From positions 62,001 to 126,000 of the forward strand of contig CAYTMU010000004.1 of the NCBI GenBank assembly GCA_964438975.1: a stretch of 64,000 nt of DNA. Direction: 5' to 3'. A program made the translations under genes and the position numbers. How positions within the stretch are numbered: position 1 is the stretch's first letter; each line of letters opens with the position of its first letter. The notes below the pieces were generated by a model that had not been told where the DNA came from, did not search any database, and saw nothing but the letters and a program-made list of their open reading frames with translations. The DNA is from Chryseosolibacter sp964438975. Lineage in GTDB: Bacteria > Bacteroidota > Bacteroidia > Cytophagales > Cyclobacteriaceae. This document shows positions 1 to 10,300 of this stretch, one piece after another.

Positions 1-414
1 GACGGGATTTTTCTGCGGAGTGGAGGAGCGAACCGTCGTCGGCTGAACGAGACATCTTTCAATATTCTGCAAGCCACACGTACGCGCATTTCCAAGACCG
101 AGTACATATCATGTCCTTCTTGTGGTCGCACCCTTTTTGACCTGCAGGAGACTACCGCCATGATTCGCGCGCGTACCTATCACCTCAAGGGTATCAAGAT
201 CGGAATCATGGGCTGTATTGTTAATGGCCCTGGCGAAATGGCTGACGCTGATTACGGATACGTCGGATCCGGACCCGGGCGCATTACACTCTACCGCGGA
301 AAGGAAGTCGTAAAACGAAACGTTCCGTCGGTCAACGCTGTTGATGAATTGATCGATATCATCCGCACCGACGGCAATTGGATCGAACCGCCGGTCGATC
401 AGATAAACATATGA
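1..414 (+). CDS. ispG: 4-hydroxy-3-methylbut-2-enyl diphosphate synthase, C-terminal part (IspG/GcpE)
   Basis: This is the 3' end of a gene that begins before the window; frame 1 is open from base 1 to the TGA at 412-414. IspG is the [4Fe-4S] enzyme of the non-mevalonate isoprenoid pathway that reductively opens methylerythritol cyclodiphosphate to HMBPP in the cytosol. The fragment carries the iron-sulfur ligand region: SCPSCGRTLFDLQ supplies two cysteines, and GCIVNGPGEMADADYGYVG supplies the third cysteine and the conserved NGPGE loop. It ends a few residues after the normal C-terminal helix, so the gene is intact on this side. Its stop overlaps the next start as ATGA, so the two are probably co-translated. 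Confidence 0.95.
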   Translation, partial: DGIFLRSGGANRRRLNETSFNILQATRTRISKTEYISCPSCGRTLFDLQETTAMIRARTYHLKGIKIGIMGCIVNGPGEMADADYGYVGSGPGRITLYRGKEVVKRNVPSVNAVDELIDIIRTDGNWIEPPVDQINI

Positions 415-620
415 CAACGCAACACCCAGACAACACCGGAAAAAAGGGCGGATGGAAGCAATTCTTTTCGCTGGGGGAGGTGGGAGGTTACTTCTTCCGA
501 AGGAAAGATCCCGCACGGCCGACCAACATCAACATTAAAATGATGCACGGCATCAACAAGATTTCAATTGTCGTATTCCTGCTTGGGGTGCTTTATCTGA
601 TCCTCAAACATCTGCTCTGA
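411..620 (+). CDS. Small single-pass membrane protein of unknown function
   Basis: This 69-residue protein starts at the ATG that overlaps the ispG stop. An in-frame ATG 33 bp upstream lies inside ispG and would add a basic, unrelated extension, so the overlap start is preferred. The N-terminal half is polar (GGWKQFFSLGEVGGYFFRRKD) and is followed by one hydrophobic segment at about residues 46-68 (NKISIVVFLLGVLYLILKHLL) that reaches the C-terminus, so an N-in tail-anchored topology is likely. It resembles short Bacteroidota proteins of the DUF6728 type found beside ispG, but that assignment is from memory. Nothing shows a role in isoprenoid synthesis. Confidence 0.75.
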   Translation: MTTQHPDNTGKKGGWKQFFSLGEVGGYFFRRKDPARPTNINIKMMHGINKISIVVFLLGVLYLILKHLL

Positions 621-749
621 CGTTGATTTTCAGGTTGTTGACCTCCGTCAAGGGGTTTTGAAGCCGAAAAACACCATTTTACCCACTAAAAACCGCGAAA
701 ATGCGTTAATTCCGAGGATGGCCGCTTTTCCTGCCGGAGCAGAGCCTGA

Positions 750-782
750 TTGCCGGTTTTTCCACTTATTTAGTTATTTTTG
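750..782 (+). promoter_or_regulatory. Bacteroidota-type promoter for the 799 lipoprotein gene
   Basis: TTG at 750-752 and TATTTTTG at 775-782 match the Bacteroidota -33/-7 pattern (TTG ... TAnnTTTG) with a 22-base spacer, at the long end of the usual range. The -7 element lies 16 bases before the ATG at 799, so the leader would be very short. Confidence 0.5.
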
Positions 783-798
783 AAGGAATTCCCCATTT

Positions 799-1746
799 AT
801 GCGCAGGGCGTTAATTCTTTTCTTGGGTGTCTTGTCTGCTCTGGGAGCCTGCACCCAGCGAACGATATGCCCTGCCTTTCAGAGTGCCTACATCTACGAT
901 CGGGACGAGTTGCGTAAAAAATTCAGCTATTTCCAGGAGGATTCTACCCCTAAGGTACTGACTGCGAGTAAAAACCGATACCTCGTGGCAGAGCCGACAC
1001 CGTACCGCAAGAAGCTGCAGAGCCTTCAAACGGTCGCCATGAAGCCGATTCCTGTCGTGGTGCCCGATTCGCTATTAAGTAAGGACAGTGTTTCCGCGGA
1101 GGCATTGGACATGGCCGCCCGATCAGTCATCGACAGCACGTTTATTCCTGATCTGCCCGCGACGTCGATGCTGGAGGACAGCATCTATGTCATCACGCGC
1201 GACAAGGAGCTCCGGCTGCTTAAATACGATGCCCCTGACAGCCTGATCTACGACCCCGTTACCGGGAGACACGTACCCGAAAAGCCGGCGTACTATGTTA
1301 AGCATGTGCGCCTCAACGTCGATCAGGATAATTACATGTGGTACATGCGCAACTACCTGGTGCTGCCAGATGTAAAACTGGCACGTCAACAACAGGATGC
1401 CAGCCGGTCGGGTGACAGCAAACAGTCAGCTAAAGGGAAGAAAGAGAAGAAAGGTTTGAAGGGATTCTTTAAAGACCTGTTCAAAAAGAAACCAAAGGCG
1501 TCTGATTCGACGGACATTCCTATCCCTCCCCGGGATGAGTTTGATTTTATTGATGTCGATACCATTGCCCGGGTGACGCCACCGCGTGAACAGCAGGTGG
1601 CCCGGAAGGGACTTTTTGCAGCCAGGAAACAGAGGGTTGAGAATTCCGGAAATTCGAATACCGATGCAAGACCAGGCAGGCGATTGTCGAGAACGGAAGC
1701 CGTGAAGGAGGATGAGGATCAGCCAGCAACGGAACAGGGCTTCTGA
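799..1746 (+). CDS. Predicted lipoprotein of unknown function
   Basis: This 315-residue protein has a basic N-terminus, a hydrophobic stretch and a lipobox-like SALGAC with Cys18, so it should be a lipoprotein facing the periplasm or surface. After the signal the sequence is YIYDRDELRKKFSYF..., with no domain I recognise. A lysine-rich tract (about residues 205-235, KKEKKGLKGFFKDLFKKKPK) and an arginine-rich, polar C-terminal tail suggest a disordered, basic second half. The gene has its own promoter-like element just upstream and is convergent with the SRAP gene, the two stops being 9 bp apart. I do not recognise the family; it looks lineage-specific. Confidence 0.8.
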   Translation: MRRALILFLGVLSALGACTQRTICPAFQSAYIYDRDELRKKFSYFQEDSTPKVLTASKNRYLVAEPTPYRKKLQSLQTVAMKPIPVVVPDSLLSKDSVSAEALDMAARSVIDSTFIPDLPATSMLEDSIYVITRDKELRLLKYDAPDSLIYDPVTGRHVPEKPAYYVKHVRLNVDQDNYMWYMRNYLVLPDVKLARQQQDASRSGDSKQSAKGKKEKKGLKGFFKDLFKKKPKASDSTDIPIPPRDEFDFIDVDTIARVTPPREQQVARKGLFAARKQRVENSGNSNTDARPGRRLSRTEAVKEDEDQPATEQGF

Positions 1747-1755
1747 TGCCGACGG

Positions 1756-2454
1756 TCAATCAAATAACGTCAAATTCCCGTGTTGATCTGAAGGCGGCGT
1801 CGGGGTGATCAGGGAAGGTACATCAAGGTCCCGTTGGCCTATCCGGGGAGACACCGGGTAATAGTCGAGATCTGTTGTGTCAGACCCGGAGATCATCGCT
1901 ACCAAATCGCTTTCGGTAGCGGCGTCGCTCAGCCAGATCTTCTCCGTCTGCGGAGAGAGAAGGACCGGCATTCTTTCCTGAATGGTCCTCACAACGTTGT
2001 CGGCACGCCGCGTGATCAGACTGAACGTCTGGATCTGATTTCCATCGGTGTCTTCAAATTCTTCCCACAACCCCGGAAATGCGAACAACTGCTTAGACTT
2101 CAAAATGAACCGGTATGGAATACTGGTTTTCTTTCCCACCTTCTTCCAACCGTAGAAGCCGTCGGCCGGAATGATACAGCGTTGCTTTCGGAGTGCGCGC
2201 CGCAAACTCGAGCGCTCGGCAAAGTGTTCCGCATCCGTGTTGATGATCTTCTCACTCACCGTCTTGTTCTTCGCCCAATCGGGCGCTGTTCCCCAGTAGA
2301 AGTTGGAGATCCCCTGGGGCGTGCCACTCGTGATGACGGGCAGGAGGTGTGTGGGTGAAGCATTGTAATGAGGGTTGTAGAATTCGGGAACGTCAACCGA
2401 GAAACGCTCCGCTACTTGTTCTGCTGTTGCCGTTATGCTATACCGATCAACCAT
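1756..2454 (-). CDS. SRAP (HMCES/YedK)-family protein lacking the catalytic residues
   Basis: This 232-residue protein has the fold signature of SOS-response-associated peptidases: RYSITATAEQVAERF at the start, YNASPTHLLPV, INTDAEHF, RCIIPADGFYGWKK and IQERMPVLL. Active members use Cys2 to form a thiazolidine crosslink with abasic sites in single-stranded DNA, helped by an Asn, a Glu and a His. Here residue 2 is Val (MVDR instead of MCGR), the Glu of GFYEW is Gly102, and the His of IHdRMP is Gln159; only the Asn (Asn72) remains. DNA recognition may survive but the crosslinking chemistry cannot. It is the last gene of a leftward group after terC and the yheT-like gene, 12 bp behind the latter. 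Confidence 0.88.
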   Translation of the reverse strand: MVDRYSITATAEQVAERFSVDVPEFYNPHYNASPTHLLPVITSGTPQGISNFYWGTAPDWAKNKTVSEKIINTDAEHFAERSSLRRALRKQRCIIPADGFYGWKKVGKKTSIPYRFILKSKQLFAFPGLWEEFEDTDGNQIQTFSLITRRADNVVRTIQERMPVLLSPQTEKIWLSDAATESDLVAMISGSDTTDLDYYPVSPRIGQRDLDVPSLITPTPPSDQHGNLTLFD

Positions 2455-2466
2455 GATAACCTTCCA

Positions 2467-3453
2467 TTACTCCTCCTGTCCTTGTAGAAAACTCACTGCT
2501 CGCTGCTCCGACCAATATAGACCATTTTTGTTGAATTGAGCGAAACCTACATGGCCGCCGCGGGAAAGAATCTGAAGCCGTACAAATGGGTGATCCTTCG
2601 TCAGGACACGCGGGAAGCACTCGGCACTCAGAAATGGGTCGTTCAGCGTGTTGACGATCAGAGTCGGTCTTTTGATGCTCCGCAAGAAGTTGAGAGAGCT
2701 GCATTTGTCATAGTAATCGATCGCATTGTTAAAGCCGTGCAGCGGAGCGGTGTACATATCATCGAACTCCGCGAGCGTTTTGATCCGTTCCAGGTTGGTT
2801 GTCTCAAGTTCACGATGGAACTGCGATTTGCGAAGAATTTTGGTCTTCAGGCTTCGCAGGAATCGGTTTGAGTAGACCCGATTTGACGGCAGTGATATCT
2901 TTTCGCAGCTGGTCCTGAGGTCGAGTGGGACCGAGAAGACCGCGGCCTTGTCGATGAGCGGGTGCTGGTCACATTCGCCGAGGTATTTCAATGTCAGATT
3001 GCCGCCGAGACTAAAGCCGACGAACGATATGGATTTGTATTTTTTTTCGATGACATGCTTCACCACGGTGTGAAGGTCATCCGTGGCTCCACTGTGGTAA
3101 AAGCGGAGTTGGCGGTTCATTTCTTCGCTGCATCCGCGAAAGTTCCAGGCGACAACGTCATAGCCATTTGCAAACAGTGCCTTCGCCATGCCTTTGATAT
3201 ACGCCCGGCTACTATTTCCCTCGAGTCCGTGCGAAATAATGACGACGCTGTCCGATCCTCTCCGGAGCCAGTCGAGGTCGAGAAAGTCGTCGTCTGGAGT
3301 GTCGATCCGTTCTCGTGTATAGGCATCCATTGAAACTCGTCGGAGAAGCGCCGGAAAGATCGTTTCCAGATGCGGATTGAACAGAAAGAACGGCGGCTGA
3401 TAGTCCGGTTTCTTCGACTTGAATGGTACAGGTATTTTCGGTTCGTTCAACAC
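2467..3453 (-). CDS. YheT-like alpha/beta hydrolase
   Basis: This 328-residue protein belongs to the YheT/UPF0017 hydrolase family. It opens with the family's NPHLETIFPALLRR motif. It has the oxyanion-region HGLEGNSSRAYIKGMA, the nucleophile elbow GFSLGGN with Ser148, then NTLNDPF for the acid and GGHVGF for the histidine near the C-terminus. The length matches the family. Members are probably carboxylesterases or thioesterases acting on lipid-like esters; the substrate is not shown here. It sits 48 bp downstream of terC and 12 bp upstream of the SRAP gene, so the three may share a transcript. Confidence 0.9.
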   Translation of the reverse strand: MLNEPKIPVPFKSKKPDYQPPFFLFNPHLETIFPALLRRVSMDAYTRERIDTPDDDFLDLDWLRRGSDSVVIISHGLEGNSSRAYIKGMAKALFANGYDVVAWNFRGCSEEMNRQLRFYHSGATDDLHTVVKHVIEKKYKSISFVGFSLGGNLTLKYLGECDQHPLIDKAAVFSVPLDLRTSCEKISLPSNRVYSNRFLRSLKTKILRKSQFHRELETTNLERIKTLAEFDDMYTAPLHGFNNAIDYYDKCSSLNFLRSIKRPTLIVNTLNDPFLSAECFPRVLTKDHPFVRLQILSRGGHVGFAQFNKNGLYWSEQRAVSFLQGQEE

Positions 3454-3501
3454 AACTGTTCGGCGTGAGGTGCAGGCAGCCGGCCGTGAACGCAGTGTTC
3501 G

Positions 3502-4254
3502 CTATTCGGTGGAAGCGGCGGCTGATTTTCTTCTCTTATCTCGCACGCGGATATTGACCATTTCTATCAGCATGGAGAATACAACTGCAAAGTAAATATA
3601 TCCTTTGGGAATATCCTTGTCGAGCCCTTCGAGAAAGATCATGAACCCGATAAGAATGAGGAATCCGAGAGCAAGAACCTCCATCGAAGGATGCTTGTGG
3701 ATAAACGCGCTGATCCTTCCAGAGAAAACGATCATGATACCAATAGACACAACGACGGCGATGATCATGATTATGATGTGATCGGTCAGACCGACAGCGG
3801 TCAGGATCGAATCGAAAGAGAAAATGATGTCCAGCAGGATGATCTGCACGATTATTCCTGTAACGTTTACTTTCTTGCCCGTCGTTTGCTCGATCAACTC
3901 TTCTTCACCTTCCATTTCATGGTTGATCTCACGAGTACTTTTTGCAATCAGAAACAGCCCTCCGAAGATGAGGATAAGATCCCGCCCGCTGATAGCCTCG
4001 TCGGTGCTGATCCAGTCAGGTACCCAAAAAAGAGGTTCCTGGAACCGCATCACCCAGGTAATGGTGAGCAGAAGCAGAATGCGCACGCCCATCGCCAGGA
4101 GCAACCCCATATTGCGGGCTTTGGCCCGCATCTCTTCCGGGAGTCTGTTGGAGACAATAGAGATGAAAATGATATTGTCAATGCCGAGCACCACTTCAAA
4201 GAACGTGAGGGTGAGCAAAGCCAGCCAAGCTTCCGGTTCAAGGAAGATTTCCAT
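3502..4254 (-). CDS. TerC/Alx-family inner-membrane protein
   Basis: This 250-residue protein has about seven membrane segments and the two acidic motifs of the TerC family: FFEVVLGIDNIIFI (Asp26) and LLDIIFSFDSILTAVGL (Asp142, Asp148). These residues are thought to bind a metal ion. Family members are linked to manganese export (Alx) or tellurite resistance, often by metalating exported proteins. A charged cytosolic loop (about residues 105-130, STREINHEMEGEEELIEQTTGKK) separates the halves. The start is the only good ATG before the first TM segment. The 133 bp upstream, toward the stop of the giant gene, hold no clear promoter. The metal specificity is unknown. Confidence 0.92.
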   Translation of the reverse strand: MEIFLEPEAWLALLTLTFFEVVLGIDNIIFISIVSNRLPEEMRAKARNMGLLLAMGVRILLLLTITWVMRFQEPLFWVPDWISTDEAISGRDLILIFGGLFLIAKSTREINHEMEGEEELIEQTTGKKVNVTGIIVQIILLDIIFSFDSILTAVGLTDHIIIMIIAVVVSIGIMIVFSGRISAFIHKHPSMEVLALGFLILIGFMIFLEGLDKDIPKGYIYFAVVFSMLIEMVNIRVRDKRRKSAAASTE

Positions 4255-4387
4255 TTCAGGTGGTTAGAGAGACTTTAAGGTGACTAAAAGTACGGGATGT
4301 AACATTAGCGAACAAGGCGGAAAATTTACCACAACCGTTGATTTTCTCATAGAGAATGCTATCAATTATGTGCTTATCACCTGCAGC

Positions 4388-7300
4388 CTAATCATGCACG
4401 ACCATTACTTTTCTCTGGATGACGCCTGACGTGGTAGACAACTGGATCAGGTAGACTCCCGCCGATAGCTGTTTTGTTGCCACGGTCTTGGCTTCCTGTC
4501 CGGTTTCGAATGAGCCTGAGTACACCTCTCGTCCGAACGTGTCATATACTTTCAGTGGCATTGCATACTGCGCCGGAGCCGGCAGGATAATATTCATCAA
4601 TTCGTCTGCCGGATTCGGATACACTCGGACGTTACCTTCGAACTGTGTTTCAATCCCTGTTACAACGCCGGGGGAAGCTGTGCCGTCCAGGCGTACAACG
4701 GTCTGCAATACATCCTTCGTGTGTAGGTTCTGAACAAAGGCGATAACGGCAAAGGGAGCGAACGATCCATCAGGAAACCTCGTGACATGTCGCATGTCAT
4801 ACGAGACCTGGATCTCCTGCGGTCCATCCGTTGTGGATACCGATGTCAGTGGCGTACCGGCGGCACTAGGTAGTAGTTTTCTTAGGACATATACCTGACC
4901 GTTAACCGATTGTTCGGCGACGGCAATGAAGATGCTGTATCCTTCCGGAGCACTGAGATTTTCAGTAGCCTGGATTGTCGCGCGGATATTGAGCTGGTCG
5001 TTGGGTTCACTGTCGAAATCCAGTGCGACTTTGACCGGCGAAGTGACTAACGTGCGCAGACTGTAGTAGAGGTCGATAGCGGGTGACAAGTAATTCGACA
5101 AGGCTGAAAGGTCGCCGAACCCACCATCGATGAACGCACGACTTGCGTTTGTTATACCGTAGAATGCCGCACGGGCGTTTTGATCAGTCGGATTGGCGAG
5201 GTGAAGCTGGTCAGGGGGCAGTGGATTCTGGGCGGGTGAGTGGTGATACTGAAGTTTTACCAGCTCCGCTGTGTTGAAAGCCCCCGTCCCGTCTGCCCGG
5301 AAGTCAAAGAACTCCACGTTGTTCGACTGTTCTGTCGGGTTGAGTGTCGTGAAGTTCTCGACCAGTACGGTCCTGTTTCGTTCTTCGATCACGACGTTGT
5401 TGAACGCGAATCCATCTCGGTTCTCAGGGTTGGTGAAGCTCGCAAATCCTATACGGAACCGGATCTTCTGACGCTCGGCTAGTGGCAGGTCAAGTGCGTG
5501 TTTTCCGGTAAACCATTCGAATTGATCGAGGGCAGACCACCCGGATGATGTCGCCGTTTGTTCACCGGGATTCGATGCGATCGAGACGCGATTATACCAG
5601 CTGATACCCGTTGCGACGTCACCAAGCCGCTCCCACGTATCGCCGCCATCCGTAGAGTACTGCATGACAGCACCGTCGGAGGATTCCGTGTGCGTCCAAT
5701 GACGAAGTGAGATGACCGGTCTTGAGAAGGCTGACAGGTCGAAGCACGGACTGTTGACATAAGAGATATCATCGGCCAGGTAAGGTTGCGCTGCGCCGGT
5801 GATCCAGGTCATGTCATCGGATTGAATAACTTGCTTCGCCGCGGTAGCGAAGTCCCACGTGGAATTTCCCTCGCGGTCTTCCGCTACCCAGAATCCCTTT
5901 CCATTCTCGAGTTCCGACATATCATACCGGAGTTCGTCTACAGTGGGAGACCAGCGCTTGAGGATGGAGATCTTTCGGGAGAACGTTGCCGGACACCCGC
6001 CGAAGTTGTCAGATGTTCTTCCTTGTACTGTTACATTCAGCTCGTCAAATGCAGACGAGAACCGGTGCACAGGCTGTTGATAGGTACCGGTTGTTTGGGG
6101 AAGTCCTGTGATGTTTTCAGAAAGGATACCGAGCGGAGTTACCTCGCCGTCATCAAAGTTCCATGAGACGCGGTTGATCGGAACAGTTGACGTAACTTCG
6201 AAATTAGTGTCATCTCCTTCACAGATATTGAAGTATTCGAAACGCAGATCTTTTGGATAGGGACCGATGATCTGATCTTGCTGAAGGCTGTCTGCACAGA
6301 CGAGTGTGTTACTCGGGTCGACAACATAGGGAGGATGCTCAACTTTCAATTTTGCGTAATAGGTACTGACACCCGGGAACCGGTGTTCAACATTCTGACC
6401 GGTCACCATCTCTCCGCTGAAGTTCCAGTTGTACGTCGCCGTGGGAAGATTGGTCGATGTAACAGCGTCATATGCGATCAACGCGGTATCACACTGCGGG
6501 ACCACACTGAACAACGCGCGGGGACTAGGTAACACCCGAATTGTTTTTGTTTGCGTGTTGGTACAGTTGTTACCCGTTGTAACCTCGTATGTGAATTGAT
6601 ACGTCCGGCCGTTTTGAGGAATATCCGGTAGTGCGAGAGGAGGGTCAAAGACAAATTTGCCCTGCTCCACGGTTCGGACGTTGCCATCAATCCGGAATAT
6701 CCCGTTTTGCGGGCTGAATGTGATCTCACGGTCTTTTTCGTTCGAACAGAATATGTCTCCATCCTCGAGGCCAGCCATTTCGCCCGGCAAATAAGGAGCA
6801 ACACTTAAGACGACAGGCGCCAGCGTGTTGGTGCAACCTGTGGTGCTGCTAATGGATGTGTACACCACACTGAACTGCAGTGTTGCAAGCCCGTTCGCGC
6901 CTTTGCTCACAGCATCGTCGAAATAGTGTGAAGGGTCAAAATTCAGGGTAGGACCCGGAATCGGCCCGGTGTTGTAGTTCGGTGGGGTAGTGGTATTCTG
7001 GTATGTGACCTCGTACCGGACATTGGGTTGCGATCCTGATAGCGCTACCGGAAGGTCTTCATAACAATACTGTGTTACCGGGTTAAAGTTCGCGAGCGGT
7101 AAAGGGTTTACGATATATACCCTCGTTCGTTCGTTGCTACAACCAAGGGCGTCAGTCCGAACAGCCCTTATCGTGATATGCCTTTGTGTTTCATCCGTGA
7201 GGGGGTTCTTATTGTCTGCCAATGAACTCTGCTGGAAGGCCGCCGTTGGATTGAATATCGCGCTGCCGGATCCTTCGTCCGTGATGCCGTAGCCTGTGAA

Positions 7301-10300
7301 TAGTACGTTTGTCGACTGGTTGGTGCTCAGGTTAACCGTCAAAGGTGAAGCACCTTGCTCGAAGCAGTATTGCGTGTTGGCTGCGGGAATCGACGATGCA
7401 AAGGAAATGTCTGGCTGGGGATTGATGATCAGTCGTTCTATGGTCTGGGCTGCTCCGTTGCAACCTGCCCCGAGGAATGAGTAGCGGATGTAGAGAGTCT
7501 TCTGGGGATCTCCTGCAGGGACTGCCGCGACTGAAGGAGTGTATAACGCTGTACCTGGAGCCGTGGTATTCAACCCAAGTGCATTCCCGATGAACCCGGA
7601 CGTTGGCTGCGTGCTGATCTCGAACGTCCCGGCACCGGGCTGATTTCCGGTCAGAACAAACGGCTGCCCGTTTCCGCAGACTATCATCTCGTCAGTCATC
7701 CCCCCGATGTCCATGGGAATCGGCGGATTAACGGTGAAGACCTTCGTTACTGAATTCTGACACCCTAGTCCTGGTGTAGGATCAGATGTGTTGAAAGTCA
7801 GATTGAAGGTCTGCATCACTGACCCATCAGCACCCTGTGCCACTGCCTGGTCGAAATAGGTGCGAAGATTAAAATTGTTGATTGTATTCCCTGCAATAGG
7901 AACGGTGAGGTTGGGATGGAGCAGTACAAATGACCCGTTGGGCTGATCGCCGATGATATCCTGAGTCCCGTCTTCATAACAGACGCTGAGGTCGGATTCG
8001 GAGAACGACGCCGGGAACTGGGGGCGCACGCGCACGGTCTGAGCTATCGTTGTCTTGCAACCATTGACGTCTGTACGCGTGGCCGAGATAACGATATCTT
8101 CCGGCGAACTGTAGTTTGTGTAAGGGGGAACATTGTTTGCAAATGCTTTCGCCGCCAGTGCTTCGGTCGGACTGAAATTGGCGGTGCGGTTCTGATGGTC
8201 AAAGATGCCGAATCCCGTAAAAGTATCGATCTGGCTGGGATCTGCAGGTGCCACGGTACTCACCGTGATATTTGGATCTTCGAAACAGAATTCGGTGTCG
8301 GATAGAGGAGACCACGTTACGACGGGATTGTTACTGATCTTGATCGGTATGATGAGGGTGCCTTCACAAGCGCTATTATTACTTCCGCTTGTGTTGGGGA
8401 CGACGTACGTGTAGCGGATGTAGAAGTCAGTGATCAGAGACGCCGGGTTGTTATGCGGCGCCGCAAAGGAGGTGCTGATATAAGCGTGGTGCGGATTGAG
8501 TATTGCCTTTCCGGAATTCACCGGACTTTCCACCAGGCCAGCGGCAGGACCGGAGATCCAGTTGGTTTCATCCCGACTGATCTCAAACGTTCCGCTGTTA
8601 AAGTTTGCTTCCAGCTCGATCGTCTCATCGATGTTACAAATGACCTGGCCAGGTCGAATGCCTCCGACTTTCAGATCGGGTATAGCGTACAAATTTACGT
8701 ATTGGACCGCCCAGAATAACGGCGAACCATATGTGTAAGTGCCCAGCGGGATGCCGAGAAGCCGATCCTCCGTCTTCTGTCTCACCCGCATTCCGATATA
8801 GGTATAGTTCCCGCCGGGAACATAAGGCTGAAGACCATTGGGGTCAGCGGAATTCGGTTGCACATACTGCGGCTGACCGAGCGCGACATTACCTATAACT
8901 CCCGGGCCCACTGTTCCAGCCTGGGTGTAAGCCTGGAAGTCGTAGAACTCGTAGATGTATCCGTAGTTCGCGAGATAGATGGCGTTGTTAGCATCCAGGT
9001 TGTTCTGCCAATCAGTACCGAGTGAGAGCACCTTTAAGGGGTCAGCGCTTTCTGAAGCGCAGTAAGAACCTGCCACGTTGATGATACTTCCTGAAGAAGT
9101 CGATACCGCAAAGTCCCTGACTTCGGTCTTGGTACAGCCATTCGTGAGTTGAGTGGTGTAAGTGATAGCGTGTGGTGAATTGTCTGTCCCTGCGAGATCA
9201 GGATCGAAATAATATTTTCCACCAGACAAATAAACACCATTTCCACTGTAGGAACTGTTGATCGATGGAGTCGCGGCGAGTTCTATCGGATCCGAGTTCA
9301 GCGTGAAACTGGTGCTCAGCGGGCTGTCGTAAACGATGACTTCTTCCGTATTCTTCACATGGACCGCTACCGTTGCATCCGGATGAAGTATGTCAGAGGC
9401 ACATCCATTCGCGTCAACGATCTTCACGGTGTAGTGTACAGTGACATCTGTGGTTGAGATAGGAGTGACCGTCGGGTTGGACCCCATATCCGTAAATCCC
9501 GCCGGAGAGCTCGTTGACCACTGATACTGGTACGGTCCGCTCACAGAAGGCCCTGCGAGTGTCGGTGCTCCTCCCAGTGTCACGGATGAACCGGAGCAGG
9601 TCTCCAGTGATGCAGGACCCGCATCGGCGACAGGTACGGGGGCGACTTCAAATGTGACGGGCAGCGGTACACTTTGGCATCCGTCTACCCGGACTACATA
9701 CCGGGTCGTACTTCCGGCGACTGACGTATTGATATTCAGATCGCTCACGTCGACAGTATGACCCGTTGCCAGCGGTGTCGACAGGGATGAATTGGAGTAC
9801 CATGTAAACGTGCCTCCGTTGTTTTCAACAGTGACAGTGGTGGAACTGATATCTTCGTTCAGGCAGTACTTCAGATCGGACGTCTCCAGCGTCGGGGCGG
9901 AAGGAGCGCTCGCGCCGACGGTGATGGATGAGAATGTGATCGGTTGGTTGATCGCCCAGACACCCGTAACACTGTTTCCTGCAGTAATCGTCGTGCTGCC
10001 CGCCGCGCTGGCGTATACTTTTAGTCCACTGATGGTGATAACGTCAATCTTGTCATTATTGCCGTCGAGCGTGAAGTTCAACGTAAGGCGTGTAAGCGTT
10101 TTCGGATTGATAGAGATCGACGTGATGTCAGTGTTGCCTGCAGGTCCGGCCGATACCGAGACGCTGCTGATATCGAACCCGAAGTTGGTATTGGAGAAGT
10201 CGAGGTATACCGTGCCGGATGTCATGAAGTCGCCCGCGGCCTGCTCGCTGATAATGATATCACCAATCGGCTGGAACGAACCGCCACAGATTGCGGAGGA

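Noticed and set aside
1834..2358. Plus-strand open frame of 174 codons over the SRAP gene
   Set aside because: It is antisense to the SRAP motifs and has no recognisable feature.
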